DNA of 64,000 nucleotides from an uncultured Tolumonas sp. (GTDB taxonomy: Bacteria > Pseudomonadota > Gammaproteobacteria > Enterobacterales > Aeromonadaceae): the NCBI RefSeq assembly GCF_963678185.1, contig NZ_OY782757.1, positions 310,001 to 374,000 on the forward strand, read 5' to 3'. The notes beneath the pieces are model-generated. The model searched no databases. It was not told where the DNA came from and was given only the letters and a program-made list of their open reading frames with translations. Shown one piece after another: positions 48,515 to 57,958 of the stretch (position 1 is the first letter of the stretch; each line of letters opens with the position of its first letter). The translations under genes were made by a program, and so were the position numbers.

Positions 48515-49606
48515 TTACTTGCAAATATATTCGACGATTTCAAGGCCGAAACCAGACAAAGAGTGGTATTTGGATTGACCAGATGAAATCAGACGCATTT
48601 TAGTTATGCCCAAATCGCTGAGGATCTGCGAACCAATACCGGTTTCCTGTGTCGCAATAGCGCGTTTATGTTTCGGCGCTTCTGCTTTTTTCAGTAGCTC
48701 AATTTGCTGAGCCACTGATTCGGCAGTTTCCTGTTTGGTCGTGATCACCATGACCCCGTTTTCAGCCGCTATTTTTTTCAGTGCTTCAGAAATGGACCAG
48801 TGATGATCGGCGAGATGCAATAGGTCTTTAAATGAGTCAGTGGCATGCACACGTACCAGCGTTGGCTGCTCTTCAACGATGTCACCTTTTTTCAGCGCAT
48901 AATGCAGCTGTTTGCCGATACGATCCTGATAGGTGATCAGGTCAAACTCACCAAACTCGGTGTTGACAGTAGTTTCGGCAACTTTTTCTACCAGGCACTG
49001 ATTGGCCATGCGGTATTCAATCAGATCAGCAATCGTGCCCAATTTAATGTTGTGTTCTTTTGCGAACGCTTCCAATTGTGGGCGACGAGCCATGGTGCCG
49101 TCTTCATTCAATATTTCCACAATGGCACAAGCTGGTTCTAAACCGGCGAGCTCCGCCAGATCACAGCCCGCTTCGGTATGACCCGCCCGGATCAATACGC
49201 CACCTTTTTTCGCCATAACCGGAAAAATATGACCAGGGCATACGATATCAGTCGGTTTGGCATCTTTTGCTACCGCAGCCTGAATCGTCATCGCGCGATC
49301 ATAAGCGGAAATGCCGGTCTCAATGCCTCTGGCTGCTTCAATAGATACTGTAAAGTTGGTGCTGAACTGCTCGGTATTATTTTTGACCATCAGCGGTAAA
49401 CGCAATTGCTCGCAGCGTTCCTGCGTTAACGTCAGACAGATCAAGCCACGGCCATGCATCGCCATAAAATTAACGATTTCAGGTGTGACTTTTTCGGCTG
49501 CAATCAGAATGTCGCCTTCATTTTCGCGATCTTCATCATCCATCAGAATAACCATCTTGCCCTGACGAATGTCATCGATAATCTCTTTGGTGCTACTGAG
49601 TGCCAT
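48515..49606 (-). CDS. ribB: 3,4-dihydroxy-2-butanone-4-phosphate synthase with degenerate RibA domain (RibBX type)
   Basis: Protein of 363 residues. Residues 1-200 are DHBP synthase, which turns ribulose-5-P into the four-carbon unit of riboflavin: [35 protein letters not shown], and [32 protein letters not shown]. Residues 205-363 follow the RibA (GTP cyclohydrolase II) layout but lack its zinc-binding cysteine cluster (ECLTGD...RCDCG), so that activity is lost. This matches the RibBX fusions known from Shewanella and relatives. AGAGGTAAAGAG precedes the ATG. The upstream 144 bp are too short for, and show no trace of, an FMN riboswitch. Confidence 0.92.
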   Translation of the reverse strand: MALSSTKEIIDDIRQGKMVILMDDEDRENEGDILIAAEKVTPEIVNFMAMHGRGLICLTLTQERCEQLRLPLMVKNNTEQFSTNFTVSIEAARGIETGISAYDRAMTIQAAVAKDAKPTDIVCPGHIFPVMAKKGGVLIRAGHTEAGCDLAELAGLEPACAIVEILNEDGTMARRPQLEAFAKEHNIKLGTIADLIEYRMANQCLVEKVAETTVNTEFGEFDLITYQDRIGKQLHYALKKGDIVEEQPTLVRVHATDSFKDLLHLADHHWSISEALKKIAAENGVMVITTKQETAESVAQQIELLKKAEAPKHKRAIATQETGIGSQILSDLGITKMRLISSGQSKYHSLSGFGLEIVEYICK

Positions 49607-49750
49607 CTCTTTACCTCTGCTCTGATATTGAAATTTACCTGCATAGTATGTGTAACCAACTATAACACCAAAAGCGATAAGTTCTATCTATTCGATGCTG
49701 AATAAAAATGCTATGATTTTTATATCAATAATTTTTGATGGGTTATTTCG

Positions 49751-50698
49751 ATGTCAAAACGTGATGAACAAAGACAGCTAGTGAAAATTGCCACACTGTA
49801 TTATGTCGATAGATTAAAGCAATCTGATATAGCGAAGACAATGGATCTGTCTCAGTCATTTGTATCACGGGCTTTGACTCGGTGTGTCAATGAAGGGTTT
49901 GTAAAGATCAGTGTAATTCAGCCTTCTCATGTATTTCTGGGGTTAGAGTCTCAGTTACAAAAGCGCTACAACATTACACAGGCAATTGTAGTGGATGTGC
50001 CGGATAACCCGGACGAGAGCCAAATTAAGCAGGCTATCGGATCCGCAGCTGCACATTATTTACAAACATCATTACGGCCTAATGATCTGGTTGGTGTATC
50101 CGCCTGGAGCGGTACGATCACCGCCATGGTCGATAACATGCACCCGCTGAATGTGAAAGCCCGGGGGGTTATCCAGTTGCTGGGTGGGGTTGGCCCGAAT
50201 GGTAACGTACAAGCCACACTGTTAACGCATTCTCTGGCGAATATGCTGAACTGCTCTCCATCTTTACTTCCGTCACAGAGTATTGAGCGTTCTATCGATG
50301 ATAAAAAACGCTTAATGGCAACACAGGAAGTCTCGGGTGTGGTTGAGCAATTCAAAGAAGTCGATCTGGCTATTGTTGGTATTGGAATGCTGGAACCTTC
50401 GGAGTTATTACGCAGTTCAGGAAACTATTATCATGGGGAAATGCTGAGCAAACTTGCACAGCGTGGTGCGGTTGGTGATATTTGTCTGCACTACTATAAC
50501 GATAATGGTGAGCCGGTATTAATTGAAGAAGAAGATCCGGTTATCGGTATGCCGCTTGAGCTGGTTAAAAAATGCCCGCGTGTTGTTGCATTGGCGGGTA
50601 GCCTCGAAAAGAGTATGGCAATCAAAGGTGCATTAGTCGGTGGTTATGTGGATGTATTAATTACCGATAGGTTTACAGCCGAAGCACTGCTCCGCTAA
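49751..50698 (+). CDS. SorC-family sugar-responsive transcriptional regulator
   Basis: Regulator of 315 residues. An N-terminal helix-turn-helix (KIATLYYVDRLKQSDIAKTMDLSQSFVSRALTRCVNEGFV) is followed by the SorC/DeoR sugar-phosphate-binding domain (GVSAWSGTITAMVDNM, LLGGVGPNG, AIVGIGMLEPSELLRSSGNYY, LAGSLEKSMAIKGALVGGYVDVLITD). SorC proteins sense phosphorylated sugars. It has no sugar operon of its own; only a HAD phosphatase follows, 25 bp away. The repeated GAATAAATATTC-type sites of the 29-42 kb island need a regulator, and this is the best candidate in the window. Confidence 0.91.
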   Translation: MSKRDEQRQLVKIATLYYVDRLKQSDIAKTMDLSQSFVSRALTRCVNEGFVKISVIQPSHVFLGLESQLQKRYNITQAIVVDVPDNPDESQIKQAIGSAAAHYLQTSLRPNDLVGVSAWSGTITAMVDNMHPLNVKARGVIQLLGGVGPNGNVQATLLTHSLANMLNCSPSLLPSQSIERSIDDKKRLMATQEVSGVVEQFKEVDLAIVGIGMLEPSELLRSSGNYYHGEMLSKLAQRGAVGDICLHYYNDNGEPVLIEEEDPVIGMPLELVKKCPRVVALAGSLEKSMAIKGALVGGYVDVLITDRFTAEALLR

Positions 50699-50723
50699 TT
50701 GTTCAGCTAAATAAGGGTGCCTA

Positions 50724-51398
50724 ATGACAAAACAGAAAATGCAGCTTAAAGCGATCTTCTTTGATTTTGATGGCACGCTGGTGAACTCAGAGCCGTTACA
50801 TTTTCAAATGTGGCAACAGGTACTGACTGATTATGGCGTCGGGTTAACAGAGCAGCAGTATAAAGAATATTATGCCGGTGTTCCGACTGTGTTAAATGCC
50901 ATGGATATGGTAAAGCGTTTTGCTTTATCTGTGCCGTATGACGTTTTATCCAATGCAAAAAAAGCATTAACCCGCGCAGTGGTCGCTGATTCAGGCTTTC
51001 CGTTAATGCCTGCCGTGCTGGAAACACTGGTACACTTTTCCCGTGGTGGTTTGAAACTGGGAATAGTGACCGGAGCGGCCAGAAAAAATGTAAAAGTTAC
51101 TTTGGGCTTAAATTCACTTGATGCGTATTTCTCGGTCATTGTGTCAGGTGAGGATATCAGCCGAAATAAGCCAGCACCGGACTGTTATCTGCTGGCAATG
51201 GAAATGTTGGGGGTCAGTAAAAGCGAATGTCTGGCATTTGAAGATACCGAATCAGGTGTCAGGGCTGCTGCATCTGCCGGCATTACTTGTCTTGCCGTGC
51301 CTACGGTAATGTCATCTCACCACGATTTTCCGGATGCGACGGGCATTTTTGCATCATTACAGCAAGCATCGGAATGGGTTGATCGTGAGTTTCTGTAG
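50724..51398 (+). CDS. HAD-family hydrolase, beta-phosphoglucomutase-like
   Basis: HAD hydrolase of 224 residues. Motif I is IFFDFDGTLVNSEPLHF, motif II is the Thr of GIVTGAARKN, motif III the Lys of SRNKPAPDCYLL, motif IV CLAFEDTESGVRAAASAG. The helical cap of subfamily IA is present. The second Asp of DFDGT supports phosphatase or mutase activity on a sugar phosphate. It probably shares a transcript with the SorC regulator and may trim an inducer or overflow sugar phosphate; this is inference. Confidence 0.9.
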   Translation: MTKQKMQLKAIFFDFDGTLVNSEPLHFQMWQQVLTDYGVGLTEQQYKEYYAGVPTVLNAMDMVKRFALSVPYDVLSNAKKALTRAVVADSGFPLMPAVLETLVHFSRGGLKLGIVTGAARKNVKVTLGLNSLDAYFSVIVSGEDISRNKPAPDCYLLAMEMLGVSKSECLAFEDTESGVRAAASAGITCLAVPTVMSSHHDFPDATGIFASLQQASEWVDREFL

Positions 51399-51493
51399 GT
51401 CATAAATTTTAGTGCTACACAGGCGTGTTTTCATTTGGTAGAAACAAGTTCATCAATTTCACTGTACCCAAAACACCCAATGAGTGAGGAAAC

Positions 51494-51534
51494 AGATAAT
51501 CATCAGTACGATATTACCTTACTGATGATTATCC
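51494..51534. terminator. Long inverted repeat between HAD and SDR genes
   Basis: Perfect arms GATAATCATCAGTA / TACTGATGATTATC (51495-51508 and 51520-51533) around an 11-base loop, in the 153-bp gap between convergent genes. It lacks a U-tract, so it may be a weak bidirectional terminator or mRNA end stabiliser. Confidence 0.5.
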
Positions 51535-51551
51535 ACACTGAGCGTTGAGCA

Positions 51552-52313
51552 TTAATAAAGCGATGTGCCGTGGTCGACATATAAGATTTGCCCTGTAATG
51601 GCTTTTGATACATCACTGGCAAAAAACAGAATCGCTTCTGCTTGATCGGCGGCTGAAGCAAATGGCAATGTCACATCAATGTGTTTAGCACATAAACCCG
51701 CAAATTCAGCATGGAAGGTTTTTATTTTTTCAGGTGTATTCAATGGTGTTGGCGTTGGGCCTGGTGCTACCGCATTACAGCGGATCCCGGTGGCGGAATA
51801 TTGCAGCGCAATATTTTTAGTCATCGCATTGACCGCTGATTTTGCCGCACTGTAAGCGATGCCAGCCACACCTTGGCTACCAATCGAAGATATATTGACA
51901 ATAGAGCCAACACCCTGTTTTTCCATGTGTTTTAATGCATATTTTGTCATGTAATAAACAGAATACTGATCGACTTTACAAACCGTGTCATACCACTCTT
52001 CTGTGCATTCCGTAATTGGCATATGCTTATCTGCAATGCCCGCATTATTGACTAACACATCAATACGGTCATATTTTTTTATTGTTTCAGCGATGACTTT
52101 TTCACATTCGCTGGCGATGGATAAATCGGCATCAACAGCAAATATTTCACCGCCGTTTTTTGTAATTGCTGTAACGACTCGTTGGTTCTCTTCCGATCTG
52201 CGACCGGAAATAATGACTTTTGCCCCTTCGCGACAAAATAATTCTGCGGTTGCTTCGCCAATGCCTGAATTGCCGCCAGTGACAATAATCACTTTATTTT
52301 CTAATCGCTTCAT
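51552..52313 (-). CDS. Short-chain dehydrogenase/reductase
   Basis: Classical SDR of 253 residues. The cofactor loop is TGGNSGIG (12-19), NNAG near 89-92, and the catalytic set Ser142/Ser143, Tyr154 and Lys158 (YSAAK). Arg39 after the second beta strand (SGRRSEE) suggests NADP(H) or dual use. It should oxidise an alcohol or reduce a ketone. It diverges from the LysR gene 274 bp away and probably feeds the diketone-type pathway of the adjacent operon, for example by making the ring ketone from an alcohol. That link is inferred. Confidence 0.9.
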   Translation of the reverse strand: MKRLENKVIIVTGGNSGIGEATAELFCREGAKVIISGRRSEENQRVVTAITKNGGEIFAVDADLSIASECEKVIAETIKKYDRIDVLVNNAGIADKHMPITECTEEWYDTVCKVDQYSVYYMTKYALKHMEKQGVGSIVNISSIGSQGVAGIAYSAAKSAVNAMTKNIALQYSATGIRCNAVAPGPTPTPLNTPEKIKTFHAEFAGLCAKHIDVTLPFASAADQAEAILFFASDVSKAITGQILYVDHGTSLY

Positions 52314-52479
52314 TTTGATCTCCTTATAATAAAAACGAATAGACTAAAAAATATCACTGGCATATTGATGGCGGAAATTCATTTTATATTTTCGGTTATA
52401 CTATTTTAACATGATAGCGCTATTTGCCATCGCGAGCAGTTAAGAATCATTATCGTTAGTTAAGGCGGTTTGTAAGTTT

Positions 52480-52509
52480 TTGATAAGGAATATTTGTTTT
52501 TCTTATCAA
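52480..52509. promoter_or_regulatory. Inverted-repeat operator candidate between SDR and LysR genes
   Basis: TTGATAAG / CTTATCAA, perfect 8-base arms with a 14-base spacer, in the divergent SDR-LysR region, 78 bp before the LysR ATG. LysR proteins bind such interrupted dyads. A short palindrome ATAGCGCTAT lies near 52414. No copy of the dyad was seen upstream of the crotonase gene at 61866-62321. Confidence 0.45.
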
Positions 52510-52587
52510 TTCTCTTTGAAGATATTCACAAATTAATCTTGTTTGCTTTGATATGGTAGTGGCGTCTTTTGAATCGCCGAGTTTAGT

Positions 52588-53553
52588 ATGAAACTTCAGT
52601 TGTTATATGAATTTGTCGCATTGTGTGAGGTGTTGAATTTCACAAAAGCAGCGCAAAGAATGAACATAACTCAACCCGTCTTGAGTCGGCACATGAAGAC
52701 GTTGGAAGAGCATTTTGGTGCTGAATTATTAAAACGCGATACACATGTCGTTGAATTAACCAGTAGTGGCCATCTCTTGCTTGATGAAGCGAGAAAAATC
52801 ATTCAGCAATATGAAAACTCGCTGAACGTGATGAGTAAATTTACCGGTAAAAGTAAGAAAAAATTGAAAATTGCGTTTTTAGGTGAGGCGGTTCAGCAAG
52901 TATTAGTGGATTTTTTGGCTGAATTTAATGCCGAATTTCCAGAGGTCGTGATTGATTGTCGTGACAGCGAATTAGATGAAGCGCTCAGTTATTTAGAAGA
53001 TCAAACTTGTGATTTTGGTTTTTTGATCCGACCTAATTTTGTTGAGAATGAGTTATTTCAAGATTTATATATCCAATCTGACACCATTGGTGTTGCGGTT
53101 AATAAACATCACCCATTAGCAAAACAAAAAACAGTCTCATTAAAAGAGATTGAGAAATGGCCTATTATTCGTGTTGATCCGGCTAGTTTTGTATTGTCAC
53201 ATCAGTTCAGTACCGAATTTCTTGACCGTTACCAAGTGCCTTATCGTGTAGAGAAAGAATATCCGAATCTTAAAACATGCTGTTTTAATCTTGAGTTTAA
53301 TCATCGTGCGGTGTTATTAATGCCGAGACATCGAAGTTATTTATTGAGTGAAAACTGTGTGCTGTTAGGTGTAAAGGAAGATAAATATTGGTTCGATTTA
53401 GAACTTGTCTGGGATGCTAAAAACAGAAACCCCAGTGTGCCATTATTTTTACGACAATTTAGAAAGTTCTTGCAGCATAGAAATGCTAATTATGCTGTCT
53501 CATTGAAACTAAAAGACAGCATAACCAGCACTCTTGATTATGCGTTAGGATAA
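52588..53553 (+). CDS. LysR-family transcriptional regulator
   Basis: LysR regulator of 321 residues. An N-terminal winged helix (LYEFVALCEVLNFTKAAQRMNITQPVLSRHMKTLEEHFGAELLKRD) is followed by a periplasmic-binding-like effector domain. It diverges from the SDR gene and converges, 18 bp apart, with the last thiolase of the catabolic operon. Position makes it the probable activator of the SDR and perhaps of the 53.5-61.9 kb operon. Effector unknown. Confidence 0.91.
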   Translation: MKLQLLYEFVALCEVLNFTKAAQRMNITQPVLSRHMKTLEEHFGAELLKRDTHVVELTSSGHLLLDEARKIIQQYENSLNVMSKFTGKSKKKLKIAFLGEAVQQVLVDFLAEFNAEFPEVVIDCRDSELDEALSYLEDQTCDFGFLIRPNFVENELFQDLYIQSDTIGVAVNKHHPLAKQKTVSLKEIEKWPIIRVDPASFVLSHQFSTEFLDRYQVPYRVEKEYPNLKTCCFNLEFNHRAVLLMPRHRSYLLSENCVLLGVKEDKYWFDLELVWDAKNRNPSVPLFLRQFRKFLQHRNANYAVSLKLKDSITSTLDYALG

Positions 53554-53571
53554 TGAACCCCAATTCATTAT

Positions 53572-54750
53572 TTATATTCTTTCTACGATCATGGCGACAC
53601 CTTGGCCACCGCCGACACACAATGTCGCCAGGCCAAGCGTTTTGTTTCTTGCATTGAGTGCGTGCAATAGCGTGACAAGAATACGAGCACCGGAAGCCCC
53701 GATCGGATGACCCAGAGCGATGGCTCCGCCGTTCACGTTGGTTTTTTCCAGATCGAGTTTCAGCTCACGGCCAACCGCAATAAACTGCGAAGCAAAAGCT
53801 TCATTGGCCTCAATTAAATCGATATCTTTCATCGTTAAGCCTGCGCGTTTCAGCGCAAGTTGAGTGGCAGGAACTGGGCCAATTCCCATCAGTGCAGGAT
53901 CAACTCCACTGGTGGCGAAGCTACGAATTTTGGCAAGGATAGGCACTGACAATGCGCGAGCGCGTTCTTCTGTCATGATCATTAATGCGGCAGCACCGTC
54001 ATTGATGCCTGATGCATTACCCGCAGTTACCGTGCCATCTTCTGAAAAGGCGGGGTTCAATTTGAACAGTTGTGCCATAGTGACATCTTGACGCACAAAC
54101 TCATCCGTTGAAAAAATCGAATCGCCTTTTTTGCTGCGCAGCATAACGGGCAAAATTTCTTTTTCAAATGCATGCGATTGAATCGCTGCTTGAGCCCGTT
54201 GTTGCGAAAGGAAGGCTATTTCGTCTTGTTCACTTCGGCTGATCCCATATTTTTGCGCGACGTTTTCGGCGGTGATCCCCATGTGATAGTGGTTTACCGC
54301 ACAAAACAGACCGTCATGGATCATGCTGTCCATCACGTTTTGATCGCCCATCCGACAGCCCCAACGTGCTTTATCAAGCACATAGGGTGCAGCGGACATG
54401 TTTTCCATGCCGCCCGCCAAAACGATATCGGCATTGCCAGCGGCAATACTTTGGGCAGAGTAGATCATGCTTTGCAAGCCGGAACCACAGACCATGTTGA
54501 CCGTGGTGGCGGGGGTAGAGTCAGGAATGCCGGCTTTCAGCAGTGCTTGTCGTGCCGGATTTTGCCCCAGACCGGCTTGCAATACGTTACCGAAATTAAC
54601 CTCATTGATATCGCCGACATCGATTTGCGCGCGACGAATGGCTTCACTCATCACTAACGCCCCTAGTTCGGTTGCCGGAATGGCGCTTAAACTACCGCCG
54701 AATTTTCCGATTGCAGTGCGAACGGCACTGGTGATCACCAGAGATGGCAT
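53572..54750 (-). CDS. Acetyl-CoA acetyltransferase (thiolase, AtoB-like)
   Basis: Thiolase of 392 residues. The nucleophilic Cys88 is in [11 protein letters not shown], the conserved His in [17 protein letters not shown], and the second Cys in [13 protein letters not shown]. It resembles degradative acetoacetyl-CoA thiolases: acetoacetyl-CoA plus CoA gives two acetyl-CoA. That fits the acetoacetate expected from the BKACE enzyme and CoA-transferase upstream. It is the last gene of the minus-strand operon, separated from the porin gene by 95 bp that contain a small hairpin (AAAGCCG/CGGCTTT at 54783-54809). Confidence 0.92.
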   Translation of the reverse strand: MPSLVITSAVRTAIGKFGGSLSAIPATELGALVMSEAIRRAQIDVGDINEVNFGNVLQAGLGQNPARQALLKAGIPDSTPATTVNMVCGSGLQSMIYSAQSIAAGNADIVLAGGMENMSAAPYVLDKARWGCRMGDQNVMDSMIHDGLFCAVNHYHMGITAENVAQKYGISRSEQDEIAFLSQQRAQAAIQSHAFEKEILPVMLRSKKGDSIFSTDEFVRQDVTMAQLFKLNPAFSEDGTVTAGNASGINDGAAALMIMTEERARALSVPILAKIRSFATSGVDPALMGIGPVPATQLALKRAGLTMKDIDLIEANEAFASQFIAVGRELKLDLEKTNVNGGAIALGHPIGASGARILVTLLHALNARNKTLGLATLCVGGGQGVAMIVERI

Positions 54751-54845
54751 ATAAAACTCCTTTTAATCAGTTGCGTGATCCCAAAGCCGGCAGAAAATCC
54801 GACGGCTTTAGGCTTTGTCAGTCGTAAAATGTTTGGTGAAGGGGG

Positions 54846-55832
54846 TTAGTGCAGTGGCACACTGACACCCAGATGAACGAATGAAACGTCCGCATCATTT
54901 TTGGCGCGTAGCGAAACCAGCAGACGACTGATTAACGAGAATGAGCCAAAGTCATAACCAAGCAGTGGGCCTGCAAGAACGTGTTCACTTCGGTTGCCGG
55001 TGCCAAATAAACCATCCACAGCGGCAACCGACACGCCATTGACTTCATCATCGGTAATTTGTTTGGTGTAATTGCCGATCAAACCCACGGTGAATTTGTC
55101 GATGTGTCGCGTTGCGCTGGCATCAAGGTAATAGGTCATGCCTGAGCGATAGTCGGTAGTGTGATTAGTCGTGTTGTAATCGAGCATGTTGTTGAACGTG
55201 ACAGCCCACTGTTTGCCCATATGCGTGACGGCGAACGAAGGTTCGAATGTCCAATAATCATTGCCTATGGTGGTTGCGTTTTTGACATTCCGACCCGCGG
55301 TTGCATCGTAGTCGGCGCTGAAATCGCCGTTGTCAGCGAAAACAGTTAGTCCGGTTGAGATGAAATAACCGTTTTTGAGATCCCACGACAAAATGACAGG
55401 GGTAATGGCGGTATTCACCATACCCTGACTATCGACTGTGCTCGTGCCGCTGCTAGTTGTGAACTCGGTGTTGGCCCATTTATAGGGTTGAGCAATGGCT
55501 GCTGCGTAACGTGCGCCAAATAACTCTTTATCTGTTACCCAAGTGAGTGCCACCACCGCGCTGACGTTAGAGGCTTTTATCTGCTTACCATCCGGCGTAA
55601 GTGCAGTGTTGCCTTCGTTATTTTTCAGCTTTCCATTTTCATAATCGGTGTCCGCCATGAAATAGAGTCCTGCCGGAGGCAGAGCACCAGCCGGTGTGCC
55701 GGTAGTGGCACCTGGCTGGAGGGGGCTGATCCCCTCCGCAGCAGAACACATCGGTATTGAAGCGCTATAACCAACTATCACAAACCCGAGCGTCACCAAC
55801 TGTTGTAAGGCTGATTTGTTAAATGATTTCAT
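54846..55832 (-). CDS. Phenol-MetA/SphA-family outer-membrane protein
   Basis: Exported beta-barrel-type protein of 328 residues. The signal peptide ends SIPMCSA before AEGISPL. The sequence alternates aromatic and polar residues and carries family patterns: LPPAGLYFMADTDYENGKLKNNEGN, the central NDYWTFEPSFAVTH, and a C-terminal strand ending in PLH. The family (Phenol_MetA_deg/SphA) accompanies degradation of aromatic or terpenoid compounds and is assumed to help hydrophobic substrates cross the outer membrane. It lies 5 bp behind the MFS gene, so the two likely form an uptake route. Confidence 0.87.
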   Translation of the reverse strand: MKSFNKSALQQLVTLGFVIVGYSASIPMCSAAEGISPLQPGATTGTPAGALPPAGLYFMADTDYENGKLKNNEGNTALTPDGKQIKASNVSAVVALTWVTDKELFGARYAAAIAQPYKWANTEFTTSSGTSTVDSQGMVNTAITPVILSWDLKNGYFISTGLTVFADNGDFSADYDATAGRNVKNATTIGNDYWTFEPSFAVTHMGKQWAVTFNNMLDYNTTNHTTDYRSGMTYYLDASATRHIDKFTVGLIGNYTKQITDDEVNGVSVAAVDGLFGTGNRSEHVLAGPLLGYDFGSFSLISRLLVSLRAKNDADVSFVHLGVSVPLH

Positions 55833-55837
55833 GTTGA

Positions 55838-57169
55838 TTACTCCGGAATCCGTGGCTGCATCAGTTGCAAACTTTTTTCATCGATAGGGGTGACATCGGT
55901 GATTAAGAAGAGAAAGAGTGTGACTACACCGACGCCAGCTAACATGAAATAAGCACCGGTGTATCCGCCCATATATGCCAACCCAAATGCAAGAATGGAG
56001 AAGGAAAAGCAGCGGAATATCGATTGGATCGGGTGCACGATGCCAATGGCACGCACATAGAGGCGACGGGGGAACTTAGTTGCAATCAATGCAGTACTTA
56101 AGTTGGTTGCACCTGGCAGACTTAATCCAATCATCAGCAAGGAAGTCCACAGCATGGCCACGTTGTCAGAGTAAATATTGATGACGATTGAGACGACCCA
56201 CCATGCGGTGTAGGTCATAATTGCTTTTTTGATCCCCACTTTTTGGTTCAACCAGCCCCAGCCAAACGCGCCGAATGTACCGAATAGTGCAGAGACCGAC
56301 ATGTAGAAGATGGCCGTTTCAAGTGAATAACCGGATGACATGAGTCGAGGTACAATCTGGCTCACGACACCAACCAGCATGATGTAGATAGCGCCAGTCG
56401 CGATACCCATCAGCCAGACATCTTTCATTTTAAGAATCATGCTGACGGTTAACGGGCATTGATAGTCGTTATGCTGTTGTTGTCTTTCTGCCAGTTGTGT
56501 TGGTGAGACTTGTTCGTTGTCTGGGGCTAAGCCAATATCTTCCGGTTTATTGTGAATAAACAGGGTAGTGATGATGGCCAACACAAACATCAACCCAGCT
56601 ATTCCCCAGAAGCCATGCTGAACGCCCATAATGGCGAATGACGCAGCCAGAGAAGGGACAAAAAATGCACTAGAGAAAGTTTGCCCAACGGTACACCAGC
56701 CTAACGCCAAACCGGCTTTTTTGACGAACCAACTGGTGACGATGGCTGTACCGCCGACATACGCAAAACCGGTACCAAAGAAGCAAACACCTGCAAACAA
56801 CAGAGAGAAACTGAGGAACGAGCTGGCATAGCCGAGCAGCCCAAAACATAATCCGCAAGCTATCAAGCAAATAATGATGTTGAATTTCGCCCCTTTTTTC
56901 TCGCATAACCATGCTGCAGTTGGCCCGGCGGGGATAGAAGCCCATGACGCTGGGGTTGCCAGCGCCAGGAGCGTGTTATAGTCAAGGTTATACGTTTTGG
57001 ACAATGCGGGAAGCGTGACATTGAGCCCGTGTGTGATTGCACCTGCTGCAACCCAAAACATCACGGCCTGGAATGCAATAATTGACCAGCCTCTGGCGCC
57101 AAACCCCGTGTTTTGGGTGTCGACTTCGGTATATTCGGCGGTTTTATTGAGTGTAGCGTTGTTATCCAT
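55838..57169 (-). CDS. MFS transporter (OFA-like carboxylate/ketone importer)
   Basis: Major facilitator of 443 residues with 12 helices. The N-terminal GWSIIAFQAVMFWVAAGAITHGLNVTLPAL and VTSWFVKKAGLALGWCTVG resemble oxalate/formate- and monocarboxylate-type transporters. It sits between the CoA-transferase genes and an outer-membrane protein gene in the catabolic operon, so it probably imports the growth substrate or a keto-acid. No substrate can be read from sequence alone. Confidence 0.87.
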   Translation of the reverse strand: MDNNATLNKTAEYTEVDTQNTGFGARGWSIIAFQAVMFWVAAGAITHGLNVTLPALSKTYNLDYNTLLALATPASWASIPAGPTAAWLCEKKGAKFNIIICLIACGLCFGLLGYASSFLSFSLLFAGVCFFGTGFAYVGGTAIVTSWFVKKAGLALGWCTVGQTFSSAFFVPSLAASFAIMGVQHGFWGIAGLMFVLAIITTLFIHNKPEDIGLAPDNEQVSPTQLAERQQQHNDYQCPLTVSMILKMKDVWLMGIATGAIYIMLVGVVSQIVPRLMSSGYSLETAIFYMSVSALFGTFGAFGWGWLNQKVGIKKAIMTYTAWWVVSIVINIYSDNVAMLWTSLLMIGLSLPGATNLSTALIATKFPRRLYVRAIGIVHPIQSIFRCFSFSILAFGLAYMGGYTGAYFMLAGVGVVTLFLFLITDVTPIDEKSLQLMQPRIPE

Positions 57170-57313
57170 AAGGTTTACCCCTTAGAGAGCGCGCTTTCAT
57201 CAAGGACTCATTGTTGGAGTCGTAACCCGTACAACAGCACTACACTGCAGTTACGCCTTTCACAGTTGCCGTGACTATCTCGCCATAATGATAAATTCCA
57301 TGTGTCGTTCGTG

Positions 57314-57958
57314 TTAAACCGGCATGGTGGCTAAATAATCAGCAACGATTAACCGGGGTTCGACTTGCTTTTGAATGTCAGCGGGTGTGAGCCCTTCCAA
57401 CAAGGCAACCAAGATCAGACCATCTCGGGTGACATCGATCACGCACTGTTCGGTGACGATATGATCGACGCAGTTTTTTCCTGTGAGCGGGAAGTTGCAC
57501 TGCTTGAGGATCTTGGGTTTGCCGTCTCGGGTTGTTAATTCCATTGCAATAATGACTTTGCGAGCACCATTGACGAGATCCATTGCGCCACCCATGCCGA
57601 ATACGCGGCCGGGAGAAGCCCAGTTCGCCAGATCGCCATTTTCTGCTACTTGCAAGGCACCCAGCACTGTCGCGGCCAGCTTGCCAGAACGAACCAGACC
57701 AAAAGATTCGGCACTGTCAAACGCACTGGCACCAGGAACGGGAATGAAGCGCATTGCGGTGGCGTTAGAAAAACCTTCAACCGCCAACATGCCATCGCAA
57801 ATAGCACCGACACCCACCAAGCCATTTTCGGTATGAAACATCACACCGGGGGCGGCGTAGTCGCCACAAAGGCTGGGGATACCAATGCCGAGATTGACGA
57901 CATCACCGGGCGCAAAGTAAGCGGCGGCTTGTTTTGCGATACGTTCACGCGCGTTCAT
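57314..57958 (-). CDS. 3-oxoacid CoA-transferase subunit B
   Basis: Beta subunit of 214 residues. The catalytic glutamate, Glu44, is in HTENGLVGVG, the family's ENGxxG motif; GIGIPSL and GGAMDLVNGARKVI are also typical. With subunit A it moves CoA between succinyl-CoA, acetyl-CoA or another acyl-CoA and a 3-oxoacid such as acetoacetate (AtoA/ScoB/PcaJ types). The start is the ATG at 57958, with AGGAG 7 bases upstream; it overlaps subunit A by 14 bp. A longer in-frame start at 58075 lies wholly inside subunit A and is rejected. Confidence 0.93.
   Translation of the reverse strand: MNARERIAKQAAAYFAPGDVVNLGIGIPSLCGDYAAPGVMFHTENGLVGVGAICDGMLAVEGFSNATAMRFIPVPGASAFDSAESFGLVRSGKLAATVLGALQVAENGDLANWASPGRVFGMGGAMDLVNGARKVIIAMELTTRDGKPKILKQCNFPLTGKNCVDHIVTEQCVIDVTRDGLILVALLEGLTPADIQKQVEPRLIVADYLATMPV

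Noticed and set aside
48515..49000. GTP cyclohydrolase II activity of the RibB C-terminal domain
   Set aside because: The zinc-binding cysteine cluster is missing, so the domain looks catalytically dead.
49607..49750. FMN riboswitch before ribB
   Set aside because: The gap is short and shared with the divergent SorC gene; none of the conserved RFN blocks is visible.
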